Assembly (NCBI GenBank): GCA_037447655.1
Contig: JBBHKE010002292.1
Span: 184,315 to 248,314, forward strand
Length of the DNA: 64,000 bases
Origin: Zygnema cylindricum
Lineage: Eukaryota > Streptophyta > Zygnematophyceae > Zygnematales > Zygnemataceae
Direction of reading: 5' to 3'
A program made the translations under genes and the position numbers. Positions 45,295 to 56,402 of this stretch are shown one piece after another; position 1 is the stretch's first letter, and every line of letters begins with the position of its first letter. The notes under the pieces were generated by a model that saw only the letters and a program-made list of their open reading frames with translations, searched no databases and was not told the origin of the DNA.

Positions 45295-47299
45295 AAAAAA
45301 ATTGTCTTCAGAATTGCACGGCGGCTTCCTTGAGCCGTTTTGCTTCATTTGCGCACGAGTATTTTCATCTGACCTCCACTCTGTCTTCAAAAGTAAGTCG
45401 CCGTTGGAGACGCCGTAAATTTCGGCGCTCGCCTGTCGTGCATGTGTCAAATAACGTGAAGATGCATGCAATATCATCAGCTCTGCTCCACTTAAACCGA
45501 AATGATGAAAATATGTTGTGAATGAAATCAGACATGAAAGAGAAAAATAAATAAATATAACAACAGGCAAGGTGAAAGAAAAAGAACGTCAATGACTTAG
45601 CTGGTTATGGTTAGGTCGGTTTATTACTAATCCGAAAGATGGCCACTAGGCCCCTTGGTCTAATTATATTCCTTGCAGGAGTTATCTTATCGAGAATAAT
45701 CTGAATTTATACTTAAATAAAACGAATCAAAGCATAAACAACCGAGAAAGACAAACAACAACCGAAAATGACAATATGCCCGACACTTATGAGGTTTGAG
45801 ATAACCAAACTCAAAAGATGCGCATAAGCCAATTAGAAATAAATACACAATCACAAGAAATAAAAACAACAAATCAATAATCCCAACATGTAACTTCCAC
45901 ACTAATTAACGTTCAGCGATAGCCGAGAAAAGAAGTTTGTGTTGTGAGAACGCGGTCGAAATCCACTCAAAAGGACGAGAAAAGTGAAGGGAAACCGTGT
46001 AGATCTTGGCGGAAGCCGTATAGATTAATATGTAAGGCTTTACAAGATATTGATAATGTAATGGAAAACTAGACGCTTCACGCAAAGGCAGATAATCGCC
46101 TCTGAGTTGTCCGGACAATTTTACAAATAAAAGATGGCTGCAGAAAATCCTCAATACTGAAAATAAATAAAATGAATAATTCCTGCACTTGAAAATTGTG
46201 ACCAGGAAATAATGTAAAATGAACTAAGTAACCAAAACTACGTTTAGCGAAAAACAGACCAATCAGAGTACAGCGTGCTATGTAAGTATTTGCGTCTAGT
46301 TTAGATTCAGCCAATAGGAAGCCGAAATCCTATGCCCTACGTTACAGAATCTATAACCTACGGATTAAAACCCTTCCTATCTACATGTGAACGCGTGAAC
46401 CTCCAAATGGTTCACGACTTAAAATGGTCCAATGACGTCGCTTCGTCAAAACTGACAGCCGATTTGTCTGTCATTTGCATCGACGATCCAGATGCGATGT
46501 AACAAAATTGCATATTCGGCGTCGACGGCCGAGATGCTCCCTCGCGTGAAATGATTCCAAATTGTCGTCGGTCGGGATTTCGGGAAAGAAAGTAAGTACG
46601 GTAGGACCGAAGGTACGGTCCAATTTACGATCGCGGAAATTCTGAACAAAAGAAGTCGTATGGTCGACGTGAAAAATCGAATTCACCGTCGGCGGAAATC
46701 CCGAGAGAATGTATGTTGTACGGACGAAGTCGCTGTCGGCAGAAAATCTGGGATTTCTAAGTTGTACGGTAAACTTGTCGTCGGCGCATATAACGGCCAA
46801 AAACGAATACGTACGGTAGACGCGTACGACGATGTGAAAATTGTACGGTTGACGCGAACGCGAAATGTGGGTATGTACGGTCCTGCGAATCCCAAGTAAC
46901 ACCCAAATATAAATAAGTGTGGCGGCTGCCCGTCCTAACACCTAAATACAAACAATTAGAATGGCCGACGAGATGCGGCATGACATGATTTGCAATTTGT
47001 TTGATGGCCTACTTTCTGTGAATGTTGTTTCCCTTCACTTGCTAAAATGTGATATTCCACTTTGTGACCTATCGAGTACGTTGCTTCTGCGAAATCTTGT
47101 CATCGCGTCCGGCGTGTGTGGCCCTAGAAATTCTTCGGGTAGCTCGAAATAACTATTTTTTAGTTTTAGAGCTTAATTGCTTTAGTCATTAGTGAATTTT
47201 TTGTTTTCTTTATGCCTTATTTTGCCTCTTCTAGTCTTTAAATGTTCTTTTTCTCCTTTTTATAAATACCTTGTTGTACCCGGATGGTTATTCCACTGT

Positions 47300-47770
47300 A
47301 AGTTCTTGACCAAGTGACAAAAGAATCCTGCTACCACTGAAATCGTATGTTCGCCTCCTAACTCTGTTGAAATTGTACGGCCGGCAAGTGACCGACGAAT
47401 CCGAGCCGCGCAGTGAATCTATATGATTGCCCCTCAAGACTGTTGAGATTGTACGGCGGGCGAGAGACCGACGAATCCATGTTGCTGATTGACATCTTAT
47501 GAACGTTTCCCAAGATTGTTGAACTTGTACCGTTGGCAAGCGAACTTATTATACGGGTCCCGCACTAAATCCGTATGACTATGACCCATCACTGTCACAA
47601 TTGTACGACTGGCAAGCGACAGAAAAATAGGGTCGCGCATAGAAATCGTAAGATCTTGAAGTTGTACAGTCGGCAAGCGACCAAAAATTTTCGGGCGCGC
47701 ACCACAACTGTACGCTCGCCTTTCATAACCGTGTTGCAATTGTACGGCCGTCATTACCCGAAGAACAAAG
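47300..47770. repeat. Degenerate GTACGGCCGGCAAGYGACC array
   Basis: At least six diverged copies of TTGTACGGCCGGCAAGTGAC, with related words CGACGAATCC and GTATGA, spaced irregularly at about 60-95 bp. No coding sense. Confidence 0.6.
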
Positions 47771-48780
47771 TTTACTGCAGGAAATGTAGTGCGTGACGCC
47801 ACCACCAATTCAGGTACGACTTCGTACATGAGACAAACATCCATATTTTAGAAGATCGAATCGATAAACCTATGCCGATTTCAGGCCTATGGTCATTTTA
47901 GGGCAACGTGTTCCTGGGTACTATTTGTGTCGTAAAAGCTTCTCTATACCCTGAAGCCATGTATCTATCATTTAATAAACTAACACAGTTACTCTTTATA
48001 CAAACCAAGAGGCAAACAATCTTCATACAAAAATTATATTCAGTTAATGAGTGGTCGGAATTGAGGAGAATGTGAGTAGTCGTGTTGTTTTTTCTTACAA
48101 ACTAGACTTGTGAATGTGAGTATCCTTCGTTTTTTTCCAAGACGAAATAACAAAATCATGTAATAACACTGCAAGAAAATATACCATGGTTAATAGGCTA
48201 GCAAGTAGGGATGGATGCAAAAGAAAATGAAACACTATATACCGATGCGTCACAGGTACACATGTGAATCGAAACAAACAAACAAACGAGGCGGGAAAGG
48301 CCACTTTTTTGTGCGAATGCGGAGGGGTGGAGTACTTCCTTTGCCAAAATATGGTTGGTGAGAAAGGAACGCGCAGAGTAGAACGAGTAAAGATGAATGG
48401 CCAATCATGGCACAGCATCACAATATTGCATGCAATAAACACTATTGTTCTGTATCGAGTGAAAATTTATTGCTATAAATTTGATGTTTGATATATCGAA
48501 TTATCGAACCTTTAGAGGGACATTGAAATGGATTCCCATTTGTTCGCGTCATCGGAGTGTCGCCCATGGGGTGAAACTTTCGCTATTGCGCTGCCGCATG
48601 TGACGATGGTCACATAGAGGCTGACGGCCGGTTCTGACGCGCGACATGTACGGAATGCTGGAGCGCCGCCTTTAGGCAGGACTTATGTTGACGTACGCAA
48701 AACGTGCTGATCGATACCCGAAATTGTGGTAAATTCCACACTAAAACCTATATAAAATTGGACCCACCAGCATAACATCT

Positions 48781-48853
48781 GAGCTGGTGGTACAGTGGTT
48801 AGTACATTCACAGCTAAAGTGAAAGGTCTCAGATTCAAATCTTGGCCGGCTCA
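48781..48853 (+). tRNA. tRNA-like sequence in TRIM 5' LTR
   Basis: Acceptor GAGCTGG/CCGGCTC, D arm GTAC/GTAC, anticodon stem TTCAC/GTGAA with loop AGCTAAA. The T stem is weakened in this copy (TCAGA/CTTGG). Position 33 is G and not the universal T, so decoding function is unlikely; it reads as a Pol III promoter module. Confidence 0.7.
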
Positions 48854-48908
48854 TCAATCCCTTTATTGGGATGGTCCATTCTATCCCCTGATTCTAGGAA
48901 TCTTAATA

Positions 48909-48924
48909 TGGTATCAAAGCCAGG
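48909..48924 (+). promoter_or_regulatory. TRIM primer binding site (initiator tRNA-Met 3' end)
   Basis: TGGTATCAAAGCCAGG directly follows the 5' LTR; the plant initiator tRNA-Met complement is TGGTATCAGAGCCAGG, one mismatch. Confidence 0.85.
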
Positions 48925-49068
48925 GGACTAGGTTTACATGGACAATTATGACCGGCTACCTCTCAAGGGGGGGTGTTGACGTACGTAAAACGTGCTGATC
49001 GATACCCGAAATTGTGGTAAAATCCACACTAAAAGCTTTATAAAATTGGACCCACCAGCATAACATCT

Positions 49069-49141
49069 GAGCTGGTGGTACAGTGGTTAGTACATTCACA
49101 GCTAAAGTGAAAGGTCCCAGGTTCAAATCCTGGCCGGCTCA
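49069..49141 (+). tRNA. tRNA-like sequence in TRIM 3' LTR
   Basis: Same module as at 48781 but with a perfect T arm (CCAGG TTCAAAT CCTGG) and consensus B box GGTTCAAATCC. The A-box region is TGGTACAGTGG. All four stems pair; variable loop of five; discriminator A. Loop AGCTAAA would give anticodon CTA but lacks T33. Confidence 0.75.
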
Positions 49142-49201
49142 TCAATCTCTTTATTGGGATCGTCCATTTTATCCCCCATTTCTAGGAATCTTAACAACTT
49201 A

Positions 49202-49545
49202 TACTTGATTCGGCGACGAAAAATGTATACAGTCGGCATAACGATGGAACCGACAATTCTTCGAGACTCTGGGTGTGAACATAAAACGCCGATTTTCCAC
49301 GGCTGGTTCTTTTGTTCGTCGGCCGTCCGCGCGTCAATTTCCAGTCGCCAAAAATATTATGTTTCGAAGCCGCCGGCTTTTGCGGAAGCACTTTATTTCA
49401 TCGGACGGACGCGATGGTTCCGGTTGACTTCGTGTAGGAGACTCCCTGCGACAAAACCACGTATTGTTATTGGCTGGGGTTTATATAGGAGTTACTAATT
49501 CAGGTTCAGTGCAAATTGACGTGGCTTATTCTGAACCGTTTATTA
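49202..49545. repeat. Dispersed direct repeat (second copy 55183-55545)
   Basis: Shares GGCGACGAAAAA, AAGCCGCCGGCTTT and GACGCGATGGTTCCGGTTGA in order with 55183-55545, about 80% identical by eye. The TRIM inserted at its left part. Confidence 0.8.
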
Positions 49546-49752
49546 GTTTTATGAAAATCACGGTGGCGTTCTATCAGACGAAAAGTGAGGTTGTGTACAA
49601 AAATCCAAACCTATCCGTACTATGTCGTACATCATATTTTATTTTTCTACGGGAGCAACATAACAAATGATGTTGCCAATATTTTCCAAAAGTCTGGGAG
49701 GTAACAGTGACCGTTGGATGCTTTTTTGCGAAGCATTTGCTTCGAAAGTTTT

Positions 49753-49795
49753 TGTAAATGGTGATGTAACTCGCGAAGGTACATCACCATTTACA
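49753..49795. repeat. Perfect 16-bp-arm hairpin
   Basis: TGTAAATGGTGATGTA, an 11-base spacer ACTCGCGAAGG, then the exact complement. Related in sequence (GGTGA/TCACC) to the palindromes at 43810 and about 50290. Confidence 0.85.
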
Positions 49796-50204
49796 GAAAA
49801 AAATTGAGCCGCGACACGTTGGATAATTAATGTACGTGTCAGGACGGCAACCAATGGAAATCTAAAATTTTTGCACACGATATATGCATTCAAAAATAAA
49901 TAGTTGTACAATTTGTAAGAATTTTGACTTTTTCCCAAAAACTACGTGATACTCGCTTGTTTTCTTAAATTTTGACGTTTCAAACTGTACATACAATTGT
50001 TACGGACATTAAAAAACGCATAGTTGTCCCGTGCGCATAATACGCACGATACTCATTTAACGATGAAAAAAATGTTACAAAATGCATACCTGACTATGTA
50101 CCAGTACATTTACGTACATTTTTTGATTTTTGAAAGTTTCAATTTCAAATTTTTGATACTGCATAAGCTAAAAAATAGTGATGTGTTACAGAAAATAGGA
50201 TTAC

Positions 50205-50460
50205 AATTCGCCAAGGATCTGGGAATAAACATCGACCGTCCGATTATGTTTAGGTCTTCATCCGCGAAGTAATCGCTCCATCCGCCTCTGTAATGGTGAA
50301 CCTACCTCACGGAGGTGAGTACACCTTCACAAAACCTGTAAAATCGTTACACATAGACAATAGACACGTGCGACAACGGAAAGTTAAAACTTTCACACGT
50401 CCCCAAAGTCACGTGCCTTCGAACAAAGTGAACGTCAAATCTTTTGCAGAAAAAAAAAGT
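50205..50460. repeat. Inverted partner of the 43690-43925 repeat
   Basis: Reverse complement of the 43.7-kb copy, including ATCGCTCCATCCGCC, an imperfect GGTGA palindrome at about 50293-50332 and CCCCAAAGTCACGTGCCTTC. Confidence 0.75.
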
Positions 50461-50589
50461 ATGCCTTTTTGCCATAAGTAGTACAATTTTTGCCTGCCTT
50501 TATACTGGTTATATTCGTACAAATTTCGACTTTTTTATGATTTTTTATGTAGTGTTCGTTACTTTCATACCGTTCATTAGTCTGGCTGT

Positions 50590-51110
50590 ACGATGTACGA
50601 AAACGTACTAAAACCATCCTCTTAACCCTAAAATATCCTTAAAAAATCCTCGAACGTACGAGAAACATACGGAAATGTACGGTATTGTACGAAAGGTGCA
50701 CCTCAAAAACATAAGAGTACGGATAATGCAAGGCAATGGTACTGTTATTTACCGGAATGTACGAAATGCACGGAAAGTACCTTAAACACCCTAAATTCCC
50801 CCCTTTCAATATCCCTAAAAGTAATGAAATATACAGATGCTGTACGTAGGTGTACAAAAGATGTAACTAAGTATAACTGAAATATACGGAAACGTACGAA
50901 AATGTACCCTAAAACACTCAAAATATTAACCGTCAAAAGTACGAAAAAATAAGGACCCTATACGTAAATGTACAAATAAAAGTTGGCTTTTTAACAGAAA
51001 TATACGAGAATGCACGAGAAGGCACCCTAAAATTCCTCAAATCCCCCTTAATAACCCTAAAAGTATTGAAATGTACGAAGTCACTACGCAAATGTACGAA
51101 AAAGTACGGG
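50590..51110. repeat. Degenerate ~120-bp tandem array rich in GTACG
   Basis: About four diverged units at about 50591, 50758, 50879 and 50997, each with AATGTACGAAA-type words followed by CACCCTAAAA and CCCTAAAAGTA. Confidence 0.6.
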
Positions 51111-51564
51111 TACGTAGTTTGGTACGCATTTTATTACATTTTCATCATCGTTAATTGCGTATTGTGCGTAGTGTTTGCGCGTTCATTTCGTGCGTATTAC
51201 GCGCACGGGACATCTATGCATGCCTTCCAAAAGAAATACAGTTTTTGCGTTCCTTCCAACTTCATGGTTTCGATCGCTATTTTTTGTCGTTTGTTTTGAA
51301 GTACAAATTCCATAGTTGTTGAATATGCGCGATTTTTTCCTTTTTCCCTGTTTCTACGTATTGTACGTGACTTTTCAAAAAATCGCAGAAAAACGTCTAC
51401 TATAAATTGAAACTGAAAATTTACCGAGACCTATAGAAAAATTATGGTAACTGTACGAATATTTACGAAAACTATACGGCAAATGACGAAAAGATTCGAT
51501 GCACGTATCAGTACTTTCTGTTCAGTTAATGTACGCAGAAATGTACGGAAATTTATGGTCACGT

Positions 51565-51710
51565 CAAGACGTTGTTGTGTCACACTATTTGGGCACCGTA
51601 AGTTCAAAATGTGTACGGGGGTCTTCTTTAAGTCGTCGAGACGTTGTTGCGTCACACTATTTGAGCACCTAAAGTTCAAAATGTGTACAGGGGTATTCTT
51701 TAAGTTTCCA
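51565..51710. repeat. ~72-bp tandem duplication
   Basis: AGACGTTGTTGTGTCACACT and AGTTCAAAATGTGTAC recur once, at offsets of 72-78 bp. Confidence 0.85.
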
Positions 51711-52856
51711 AAAAGAAGCCGCCATAAATACTTCAACAGTTGAAAGCGAAAATTCAAGGAAGACGCCATTACCGACGCCACGGCAGTAGTTAGTAAACTG
51801 CCGTTGAAGCCGTTAACGAAGAAGTCACGGACCTCCAAAAAAGAAAACCATGTGAACGACAAACAATTTCATTCTGACGAAAAATGAGCGTTTCACAGGA
51901 GTTGAACCTGGGACTATGTATGCCCCTAGCATCCGCTGATAAGAATGGCCGTAATCAGTTGATGAAGATGTTTCCACGTGTAGGTAGGGTGTAATAATTA
52001 CTTAAACACATGTTTTTTTTTTCCGTTCATTTGACGGAAAACATACAAACTGTGGTACATGTTCAATTCAATTTTTTTAACATGTACGGATTTGTACGGA
52101 AAAATATTCATTAACGTTTTTTACTATTTTTTCAAATCGACATCTCCAGTTTCTACGTATTGTACGCTCGTTTGAATCGTGAGTAAAATGCATAGTTGTT
52201 TATAGCGATTAGTGGGAACGTTTCAATCTTGACGAATTATACGTAACGAACGCATTGAACCTTTTGATCAAATCGTAAAAAGTCGTTAATGAATTTTTAT
52301 CCGTACAATTCTGTACAATTAAAACAATTTCTTCTTAAATATAGCGCAGTTTGGAGGGTTTCTGTTAAATGAGCGCTAAAGTGTTATAAATATTTATATA
52401 AACATGACACTCCTGTAAGTGATCAAATTTTTTCATCAACTGGTAGCGGGTATTGTAAATGAGGATACCCCAAATTTTTGTCTCACCTTGGTTCAAATGT
52501 TCGCAAGGGCACATTTCTTTCAAATTTCGTGAGTCTGCGCCCATCTGACAGGCAGCCATGACCGCCTTCTCTGACAGGGAGGCAGCTTCCTTGCGGTTTC
52601 GTTTTCAATATTTCATGGCGCCTTCTTTCAAAAAAGATTGAGGAAGACGCTCGTACAAATTTCAAACTTATCCCGCGAAAATAGTATGAGGTTTCAACAT
52701 CTCTTTTCGAAAATGTCCGTACATTTTCAATGAAGAGACGTACAAGTTCCGTGATATTTCTGTTCGTACAAAGGTATTGCCGCTTTGTCGTACACATAAA
52801 TTACTTCCGCGGACGAAAAAATCGCGTCACGCTATTACGAATCAACATACTTACAT

Positions 52857-53667
52857 CAGAGGTCGCAAAAGTCAAAAAAAATCATACCCGAAACCGACCG
52901 TTTTTTTTTTTTCAAAATCTGAGTAACCGACGCCCGACCGAGTTTTGTCACGCTCCAAAATTGTTAACCGTTAACCGACCGTCGTTTACAAAAAAAAAAA
53001 TTAACCGAATCTTGATTTTTCGCGACTAACCGTGCCCGCCCGTAACCGAAAAAGTACAAAATTAATCAATGTACTACGGAATAAGCCAATAATTACGATT
53101 TGTCGCGTTCCTTAAGATTTGCGAAATGAATAGTGATACTACCGTGTCAGATTTGCGACGCTTTGTCGCGTTCCCTAAGATTTGCGAAATGAATAGTGTA
53201 CTACTGTGTCAGATTTGCGACGCTTTGTCGCGTTGCCTAAGATTTGCGAAATGAATATTGTACTACTGTGTCAGATTTGAGACGCTTTGTCGCTTTCCCT
53301 AAGATTTTCGAAATGAATAGTGTACTATCGTGTCCGATTTGCGACGCTTTGTCGCGTTCCCTTTGATTTGCGAAATAAATAGCTTATTACAGTACCGTGT
53401 CAGATTTGCGACGCTAATCATGATGCCACGTACTTCCACGATACCAAAAGTACAAAGAACAATAATTTTGGAAAAAAAAAGTACAAAATTTTCTTTTTTT
53501 TTGGTTTTTTGTTTGACCGACCGTAACTGACCGTTTTTTTTTCCTGGTGAGTCAATCGACTGTAACCGCCCGACCTTCAAAATTTGGCAACCGAATCCGT
53601 TCCGGATCCGGCGCGGTCGGTCGGTTAACGGTCGGTCACGGTTTCGGTTGACCGTTTGCGACCTCTG
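52857..53667 (+). mobile_element. Nonautonomous hAT-like element (811 bp)
   Basis: Terminal inverted repeats CAGAGGTCGCAAA (13 bp) and a perfect 8-bp target duplication ACTTACAT (52849-52856 and 53668-53675). Subterminal regions are packed with ACCGACCG/CGGTCGGT words. The centre holds a 62-bp tandem repeat (53097-53420). No transposase frame. Same family as 15107-15577 and 42930-43459. Confidence 0.88.
53097..53420. repeat. 62-bp tandem repeat inside the hAT element (5 units)
   Basis: Units starting GATTTGCGAAATGAATAG (or GATTTTCG) at 53116, 53179, 53241, 53303 and 53365, each followed by GTGTCAGATTTGCGACGCTT or close variants. Confidence 0.9.
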
Positions 53668-53675
53668 ACTTACAT

Positions 53676-56402
53676 TGACAGCGAAATGTTAGGATATTTG
53701 GCGAATCGGCGTCGGCCGAAATCGTGCAGTTAAATTTTTGTTCGGTTCGCGCCAGTTATGTTTTGTTTCGTTCGGTACTGTACTTTTGTGTCGGTTCGGT
53801 TTGGTGCGAGCGCCGACCGGTATTTATTTGTTCGAGTCGCACGCTGGTCGATTGCGAGGAAATGTTGGTTCGCGAAGCGTGACGCGATTTTTTCGTCCGC
53901 GGAAGTAATTTATGTGTACAACAAAGTGGCAATACCTTTGTACGGCCGATCTTGCTACGATCTTGTCAATGTATTTTGTTGATTCGTAAATAGCGTGGCT
54001 CGATTTCGTCGCGCGTGACGACGCTCATTTTTTCATTTAATTTCAAATGATATTTTTACGCCGGTTCGTTTTATTATAAAAGTTTATTTCGTTTCGTGCG
54101 TTAGAATATTTCCGTACGAGACCTATAGTACAGTACTTTCAGTTTCAATAGGTTCGTTTCACTTTGCGTCTAAGTTCAATGTAACACTTAGACGATTCAA
54201 TTTCAATTTTGCGGCTAAGTGCTCTCACCGTGGAGCTCACATAACGACAAAAAGTTACTGTCTGCAACCATTTTATTTACATGTGGTCGCCGCAGTTTTG
54301 TTACCGTAAACGCTCGCCGGCCGTGTGAATTGCTAATTTTATTATGACGGTCGACGTTCGCAAGCGCAGCAAAATTTTAAGCGGTTGAAACAATATTATG
54401 AAAGTCAAAGATGTCCAACCGATTGACCGTCAAATTTATACTCAACGGTACTTTATTTGTACCAATGTGTACTTCAAACGTACGTTTTTTGACAAAATGA
54501 CGTAAGTGACTGTCCGCAACCAAAACAGTCACTGTCATGATCAATTCCCTTTCAAAATCGTCACAAATTATACGTTTCAATCGTAATATTTGAAAAAATC
54601 GCACGATTTGAACAACACTGGTAAAATGCGTTTTGAACAACTATGACAAATTCAAATTGCGAAAGTACACGTACATGACACATGAAAGTACAGATTTTGA
54701 AACGTAATTGGTCGGTTTCGAAATCTTTGACGATTTTAAAGATTGGATTCTCACCTTACATGGAGCCACTCAAATTGTACCACGTAAATAAAAACTTATT
54801 TACAGACGCTCTGCAATGTAACCGAGGCCTCTGAATTACAGAAATATTGCTTGCTGTCCGTACTATTATTACATAGACCTCCTGATGTAACCACACCATT
54901 ACTAGTAGTTGAAAATGATTGATAGGGCCGAATTACGTTGCAAAACAGCTGTAATATGTTCCGCTGACTTGATGACGTAAGCGTTTTGCGTCAGGTCATT
55001 TTTTGAGAAGCTCCCGTACAAGATACTTTTAACGATATTTAAACAGATTCTCATCTCTTCGCAACGGAATATCGCGCTCAGGGTCAAAAAGGTTTTGTTT
55101 ACGCCGTCATATGCGACAATAGTAACAGACTCCAGGTTCTATCACACAATCTGTACCGAATGACCGAGTGCCACGTAAGACGTGACTTTACATGCTTCGG
55201 GCGACGAAAAACGTAACTATGGGATAACGATAGCACCGACAATTCGTTAAGAATGTGATGTGACCATGAAACGTCGAAAAATGTTTTACTAACGACTTCT
55301 TCGATCGTAGGCCGTCCACGTGTCAATTTCTTATCGGCAAAAAACAATATGTTACGAAGCCGCCGGCTTTGTGTGGAACCACCTTTTTTCATCGTACGGA
55401 CGCGATGGTTCCGGTTGACTTCGTGCTGGAAACTCCCCAAGGCAAAACCGGGCATTATTATTGGCTGGAGTTTATGTATATGCGTCATTAATTCAGAATT
55501 AGTGCAGCATGACGTGGCTTGTTTTGAACCGTTTAAAACACATCCACATCCACGATCTTCGGGAGTCGGGAATCTAATTTGTTATGGTTGTAGGGCATCT
55601 TACAGAGTATGTTTTTCCTTTTCGTCTAGTAGTTTGTTTAGTAGTTTGTTTAGTTTTCAAGTTAACCTAGTTACCTTTGGTTTCCTCATTTGTTTGTTTC
55701 GTTTTGCTTTTTAGTCTCTGGTGGCTCTTGTAGTCTTTAAATTTTTATTTTCTTTTTTTTTAACCCTTTTTGAACCTCGATGGTTTTTCCATCGCACTTT
55801 CTGTAATAAATATTTTCGTTTATTCAAAGAATTATCGTTGAGAAAAGAAAATTGGTGGCTAAAATCTAGGTCTAGAATTTATAGGGCACTGATAAATTAC
55901 TTAGCATGATTTCCTCCTGAATAGAAGTCTAAACTGCTAGGGAAAGCCTAAATTGCTTTGTCTGATTAAGGTTGAAAAAACAACGACTAGATACTGCTCT
56001 TGACTGTAACAACCTATTAAAATAAGACCCAGATTAAGCCTTTGAAATACAAAAAATATTTATTCGAAAATTGTTAATTTAAATTTTTCAAAATTCTTGG
56101 AGAGGAGTCTGAAGGATACCTTCACGCGCCATACTTCTTAAGTGTTCTTTTTTACCCATCACGTATGTTTTTTTTTTTATCTAGGTTTTTGTTTAAAAGA
56201 AAAGAAGGACATAATAAAGTAATCCGTGAAATATATTAGCTGACTTTTTATTTTTTTTCGTCTTCTCCTAAAACCCCCCTCCAATTATCTCTCTCACAAA
56301 TACTCTAGGAAGGTATTTCCATACAAGCTACTTTCACGATTTTAGCGTTCTCACGTCTTTACTACTCTCAGAACAACTGACTGTACGGAAATAACGGGAA
56401 TC
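53676..56402. other. Repeat-derived and unassigned DNA; no gene recognised
   Basis: Diverged repeat material (GTACG words, the 55183-55545 repeat, ATACGTTTCAATCG blocks shared with 22.7 kb) followed by AT-rich sequence up to the C2 gene. No supported coding exon. Confidence 0.45.

Larger units (their letters stand above)
42130..48685. other. Repeat-rich region; no host gene recognised
   Basis: Contains a hAT-like element (42930-43459), a palindromic repeat (43810-43850), a dispersed copy of the duplication's left arm (44565-45040), a TGACGTGACGTG array (45011-45294) and degenerate GTACGG-rich arrays (about 46550-46880 and 47300-47760). Frames up to about 150 codons occur but overlap repeats, lack domains and have no supporting splice structure. 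Confidence 0.5.
48686..49196 (+). mobile_element. TRIM retrotransposon (511 bp) with tRNA-like modules in both LTRs
   Basis: Two 223-bp direct LTRs (48686-48908 and 48974-49196) start TGTTGACGTACG and end CTTAATA and CTTAACA. The 65-bp interior begins with TGGTATCAAAGCCAGG, matching the complement of the initiator tRNA-Met 3' end at 15 of 16, and ends in CTCTCAAGGGGGGG, a polypurine tract. Perfect 5-bp target duplications ACTTA flank the element (48681-48685 and 49197-49201). It codes for no protein, so it depends on another element for enzymes. Each LTR holds a 73-nt tRNA-like cloverleaf. The insertion site lies in a dispersed repeat whose paralogue near 55183 is uninterrupted. Confidence 0.92.

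Noticed and set aside
45600-45660. A-box-like TAGCTGGTTATGGTTAGG suggesting a tRNA
   Set aside because: No T arm or B box at the right distance.
46471-46941. 156-codon minus-strand frame with overlapping frames in both strands
   Set aside because: Lies in GTACGG-rich repeat DNA that is open in several frames; no recognisable domain.
51885-51965. tRNA-like sequence on the minus strand (CAGGTTCAACTCCTG)
   Set aside because: The B-box-like T arm is good, but no matching acceptor stem or D arm could be placed; likely a fragment or chance.
53097-53420. CRISPR-like regular repeats
   Set aside because: Repeats are directly tandem with no unique spacers, lie inside a hAT element and in a eukaryotic genome.
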